From assembly GCA_013076295.1 (NCBI GenBank), contig RQOL01000024.1, positions 1,915,435 to 1,979,434 on the forward strand: a DNA stretch of 64,000 nucleotides. Direction: 5' to 3'. Positions within the stretch are counted from its first letter, which is position 1, and each line of letters starts with the position of its first letter. Both the position numbers and the translations under genes were made by a program. The stretch comes from Sanderia malayensis (lineage: Eukaryota; Cnidaria; Scyphozoa; Semaeostomeae; Pelagiidae). The notes beneath the pieces were generated by a model, which saw only the letters and a list, made by a program, of their open reading frames with translations, was not told the origin of the DNA and made no database searches. Positions 59,660 to 64,000 of this stretch are shown here, one piece after another.

Positions 59660-62600
59660 ATGATGATGAAATATATAAAGTTGATATTATGCTTTCAAGT
59701 CATCTTCAGTTGTTGTTGTGCATTCGTAATCAAATGGAATAAAGATGTTTCTATGAAAGGAGAATTTAAATTGAAACATGAGGATGTCATTATTCAGTAT
59801 CAGAATCAGAATCTAACACAGAAGCATTATCGTCAGAAGCATCTCACCAATACTTCACTTGATACGCGATGCAGCAATGGTCAGAATCTTTCTGTTGGTT
59901 TCATTATGTACAGACCATACGTGGAAACCATTCACGATCGTAGGTGTTCATGATATGATAATATCAACAAACCAAATAACAACATAACATAGTATATAAT
60001 AACAACATTTCAATATCGATGTGTATGCACAATAAACACTATGTAGCAAATCTCGATTCGAATTTTAATCAAACCAAACATTTGGCATATGTATCTTGCA
60101 CCATAAAGTGAAGACAATTAATTTATTTGAATTTGCTGATTTATTTTAGGTGAATACTTGATTCTTACTGGCATCATACCAGCTTTGCTTTCTCAATTGC
60201 TAAATGAATGCTGTAAGCGAAGCAAAGTAGTTTTTGGCGAATTTTATAGCTCCATTCGTCAAGCAGAAGAACATTTTGAAGCTGAAACAGATTGGGATTT
60301 CACGTTTCCGTTATATGGTTTGGAAGGATCATCAACTAAGCAATATAAAGACAGTCCATTTATACCATTGGTTGAAGCGCCACGTTTGGTACTACTTGTT
60401 CCAGATTCACTTTTTGAGAGTAAAAACACACGCACGCAAGTACTGCTGAGAACAGTTCTTAATGCATGGCCTATGTTGATATTTATATCTGTGTCAGCAT
60501 GCCTTTCGGGTCTTATTGTCTGGTTTTTGGTAAGCAAGTTATACTGATATTCTTTCTCTCTAGTTACCGTAAATTCTCTTTTAAGCCCCCCGGGGGGCTT
60601 ATTGTTTTTCAGTACTTTGAAGAGGGGGCTTATTAGAGAGGGGGGGCTAAATTGAGAGAGGGGGCTTAATAAGTATTTTGTAATAGAAAACCATTTTCAG
60701 TGGTGGAAATACATTAAATAATACATGAAATACATTATTCAATGAAGTCCGTGTGAAAAACGTTTATATCTACAATACTTAAGCCTAAATGATTTGAATT
60801 TGAATTTGTTGAAAAGTATTGAACGACCAATGAATAAAATGAAAATCTCCGTTGTTTGTCAAGTTTACTTATTTTGGCATCAGTGAAGATTGGGGGGGGG
60901 CTAAATTGAGAGGGGGGGCTTATTAAATTTTTCCTTCTGAAAAGGGGGGGCTAATTAGAGAGGGGGGCTTAATTGAGAGGGGGGGCTTAATAGAGAATTT
61001 ACGGTAATTGTATTCAATTGTTGCTCTTTTGCTTTCATTTGATATGGTTATGAAATGAATGATACTTTTTACGTAAAGTTTGCAATCAAATATAAACCTT
61101 TTCTATTTCAGGATCGCCAAAAGAACCCCGGTGAATTCCCGCCAACTTTCTTCGTGGGGGCTTGGGAAGGATTCTGGTGGGCTTTTGTTACTATGACAAC
61201 TGTCGGGTAAGCATTCCTCAATATTAAAATTTCCCTTTCAAATTATAAATAGAATCTTTCTTAAAAGATTATTAACGATGATTACGGTTGTTTTTACTCC
61301 ACAAAAGATACGGAGACCGTTCTCCAAAGTCCATACTGGCGAGAATGTTTTGCATATTCTGGATTTTGTGTGGAATAATATTAATATCACTATTTACTGG
61401 TTTGGTGACCGCTGCTTTGTCTGTCAGTGCAACACCAGTTTTCAACATCCCAGGTGCAAAGGTACATATCAGTTATTTTCAAATCCTTTATTGCACTTGT
61501 TTGCTTGTAAATTTTAAAAACAATCTGTTTATGGTAATACAGATGTTGATTTTCCATTTCTTAGATCGGTGCAGTAAGTGGAAGCAAGGAGTATCAGGTT
61601 GGTGTTGGCATGAATGCAGATATGAGAGGTAATACTATATTATTTATGTATATCAGCAAGAACAGCCATGATTGTTCCATATTAATGCATGTTTTTGAAA
61701 TTGAGAACAATGACGAAATTATGATTGATCATAAACCATAAAGGTCATGACAGTATTGGAGTTATTTGACAGGAAGCCCTGCGAAACCTGGAAAGTTGAA
61801 TCAGCTCAAGAGGGCTTTCAGGTTATATCGTGATGACGTGATATCAATTTTTAAAAGAACAAGTAGCTACCATCGAGCTTATTTATGTAGCGTTTGATTT
61901 TTTAATTTTTTTGACGCGCAGCTTACGACCACCACCATCAACTGTTTGAAGATTTGATTATTCACAACAAATTGGATGGTGTTATTATTGATAATTTTAT
62001 ATTATCATCAATTCATCGTAAATTGGAAGAACACAAATTAAGAATTGAGCGAGAAATTCCTTACCCTGTCATGTATGGTACTGCATTAGGCCCGAATTCA
62101 AGCAAGGTCGAAAGTTGTTTCAGAAGATACATCCGCCATAATCCACAGAAAATGTTTGAGAAGATTTCTGAAAAACTCTTTCCTGTGCGAGTAAGAAAGC
62201 ATTATTACATAACAGTCTTTGAGTAAATTAATTTGATTTTAGTGTGATGAAAATTGTTATGATAAATTGATTGCGCTTCAGAACCCAACTGATGATGTCA
62301 GAGTGGAAGTCATTGCCGCTGAGAAATTGTTTTACCAAGAAAAAAGTTTCAAATTGGTTGTTTATGTCCAAACTGGTTGTCTTGCTTTGTTCATGGCTGG
62401 CGGAATCATTTGGGAATTTTTCGTGAGAAATAAGCCATCAGGTACATTTTAAAGTAATTTTTGTTAATTTATCAGTGTTTGGGCTCAAAATTTAATGAAA
62501 ACGTTGGCTAAAATTCACAAGACCATGTGTTTGTGTATTGTTAGATAATTATGGAATTTTGCATAAAACCGCAAGAACTAAGAAAGACAGCATGAAGACG

Positions 62601-62786
62601 GAGCATTTCAGAATGGATAATCTGAGTGATCAAAGAGCATTAACTGATATTGATGGCTTAATAAATGAATATAATGTTTTTCATGAAAAGTGGATGAATA
62701 AGTTACAAATGATGAGAGTGGAAGTTAACCATTCTGTCAATGGAACCACTTCTAATGACATCGATGGTATTGAAAACAACAACTGA
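59660..62786 (+). CDS. Glutamate-receptor-like channel with K+-type filter TVGYGD
   Basis: Predicted ligand-gated channel with a split periplasmic-binding-protein-type ligand domain around a pore. Eight exons: 59660-59939, 60150-60529, 61112-61206, 61308-61461, 61565-61628, 61922-62190, 62243-62441 (or from 62282), 62545-62786; 560 residues. Seen: signal peptide (1 to about 21); S1 lobe (about 70-190, VGFIMYRPYVET, TGIIPALLSQL, DSPFIPLVEAPRLVLLVPD); TM1 (about 197-220); pore loop EGFWWAFVTMTTVGYGD with the filter T250-VGYG-D255, split by an intron after the first Gly; TM2 (about 261-289, SLFTGLVTAALS); S2 lobe (about 305-430); TM3 (about 452-474); cytoplasmic tail. This S1-TM-P-TM-S2-TM order is that of bacterial GluR0 and of the rotifer receptor AvGluR1, not of Kv channels, and there is no large N-terminal LIVBP domain. 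Ligand and ion selectivity are inference. Confidence 0.85.
60567..61004. mobile_element. 438-bp MITE in intron 2 of the channel gene
   Basis: Inverted ends CCGTAAATTCTCTTTTAAGC and the complement, TA on both sides (60565-60566 and 61005-61006), with GGGGGGCTTA blocks repeated inside both arms. TA duplication suits Tc1/mariner-type mobilisation. It lies between the exon ending in TM1 and the exon holding the pore helix. Confidence 0.75.
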
Positions 62787-64000
62787 TTTAACAGGACAGA
62801 ATATCTTTTGTCTCTTTATGTATATAACTAGCTACAGTGCTCTTAACAAGTGACAATGCCACATATTCTATATGTTGCAATAACGCATTTTTTTGCTGAG
62901 CTGTTTGTTTACTTTATTACTTATCTATTTTAAGAAATTGTATCACCATAATGTTATAACTACTTTTAATCACTATTAATTGATTCTATATTCATCTAAT
63001 TGCTACAAGTTATTAATTATTGCAGTAATTCACATTAATTGAAGTATAATAAAAACGTGCTTTTTCGAATATTGACACATCTGCGAGAGTACGACAAATC
63101 AAGTATCGTTTTCGTGGCTCTTCTTGATCTACTGCACAGATAACAATAGCTAATTTCATAACACAATACAAGGGAAAATCTCTACTTGTCTGAATCTGAC
63201 TGGTTGAACATATTCACAAGAGGCCAACTTATACAGATTAATTCTCAGATACTTCTAGATTTTGTCGAGTTTTTATACCAAGCTAATCATATAGCTGTAT
63301 ATTGTAGAATTCTTTGTTTGGCTAATGTAAAACCGACAAAATATAAACGAAAGACAAATTATGTCACTGAAAAATTGTCAAGGGAGCAATCGCATTTAAA
63401 TTCGGGTAGTTGTAAGTGCTATACCCCATGACCTCATGGATATTAACTTTTGAACCCACTGTCACAAAAAGAGGAAACTTGTTTTTAAATGATCGGAAGG
63501 TGCTAATTAATTTTTGCTTACGAATCCTTCTTTGAAAAAAGTCCCATAAATATATCCATTTTAGGCGATTTTAGATTGACTTTAAAGCCCTTTTGTTGCA
63601 ATGTTTAAAAAAATTTCCCTCAAACGTTACTTTGCATTTTCAAATTAAATAAATTCACTAAGTTTCCTCCAGTTATACATTACTGCGCAGGACAAACAAT
63701 CTTCTAAGGTAGAAACGTCCAATTTTCACGAATTGCAATGACTCAAACTCACGGGTGAAAGCAGAGTAATAAACTTTCTGAAATTCTTGAGGATTCTACG
63801 CTGACATGTGCTGTTTCTCTTTTCGTTAAAGAAAATGAAGACAGGAATTTACTTCTGCAACCATACACAACACTTGCACACTGGGCGTCATTTGGTAAGG
63901 TAAGCTCAATTAGGATTTTCAAACATGTAAATTGTTATTGGTACATTCCTAAAATAAATTGCATGCATATACGCTGAAAGTAAACAGAAAAAGAGGTAGT
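62787..64000. other. 3' flank of the channel gene to window end
   Basis: AATAAAA at about 63048 suits polyadenylation. A candidate internal exon lies at about 63831-63900 (acceptor GTTAAAG, donor TAAG|GTAAGC), reading ENEDRNLLLQPYTTLAHWA in one frame. It is unassigned and might start or continue a gene beyond the window. Confidence 0.35.

Noticed and set aside
1..64000. CRISPR array, operons, prophage or other prokaryotic systems
   Set aside because: Spliced genes throughout; no spacer-repeat arrays, Shine-Dalgarno-led operons or phage modules were seen.

Overview
The window is animal (metazoan) genomic DNA. It is AT-rich and intron-rich, with GT-AG introns that can be followed codon by codon through nearly every gene, some short TTAGGG-type telomere-like repeats, and clusters of terminal-inverted-repeat (TIR) transposons. 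The gene set is ordinary for animals, but a membrane-anchored short-chain collagen and a glutamate-receptor-like channel with a potassium-channel filter point away from vertebrates. My best guess is an invertebrate, perhaps a cnidarian; this is inference and the species is not identified.

Layout. 1-3.3 kb (minus strand): 5' end of a Rab39-type GTPase, intronless SNAP29 and intronless RTN4IP1. 3.9-19.2 kb (minus): two tandem paralogues of the D-amino-acid/D-aspartate oxidase family (A at 3930-6750, B at 16450-19174) with the same exon plan. Copy A looks inactivated in exon 1. A nest of transposons (6771-16211) separates them, ordered by target-site duplications: a foldback element with 189-bp tandem units carries a 7.75-kb element (6-bp duplication TCTAGA), which carries a TAA-flanked MITE and a 9-bp-duplication foldback element with a decayed RecQ-like helicase in both arms, which carries three further insertions. 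19.9-37.9 kb (plus): UBE2J1, a Regnase-like RNase with an added N-terminal KH-like region, and TRAPPC10 in 17 exons. 40.8-54.8 kb (plus): transmembrane collagen, SSRP1 in 17 exons, a 134-bp tandem array with telomere-like blocks, jagunal (JAGN1), and a short SON-like splicing protein. 59.7-62.8 kb (plus): a glutamate-receptor-like channel whose pore loop carries TVGYGD.

How the genes relate. No operon logic applies. Several genes serve membrane traffic or the ER (Rab39, SNAP29, UBE2J1, TRAPPC10, JAGN1), two act in chromatin and splicing (SSRP1, SON), and the oxidases are probably peroxisomal (C-termini SKL and AKL). I regard the grouping as probably coincidental. The strongest candidate for an unusual system is the K+-filter glutamate-receptor-like channel. 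Next are the KH+UBA+NYN+CCCH ribonuclease, the transposon nest beside a dying oxidase paralogue, and a SNAP29 whose second SNARE motif has His in place of the zero-layer Gln.

All exon boundaries were traced by hand from reading frame, splice consensus and remembered family conservation. No alignment or database search was run.
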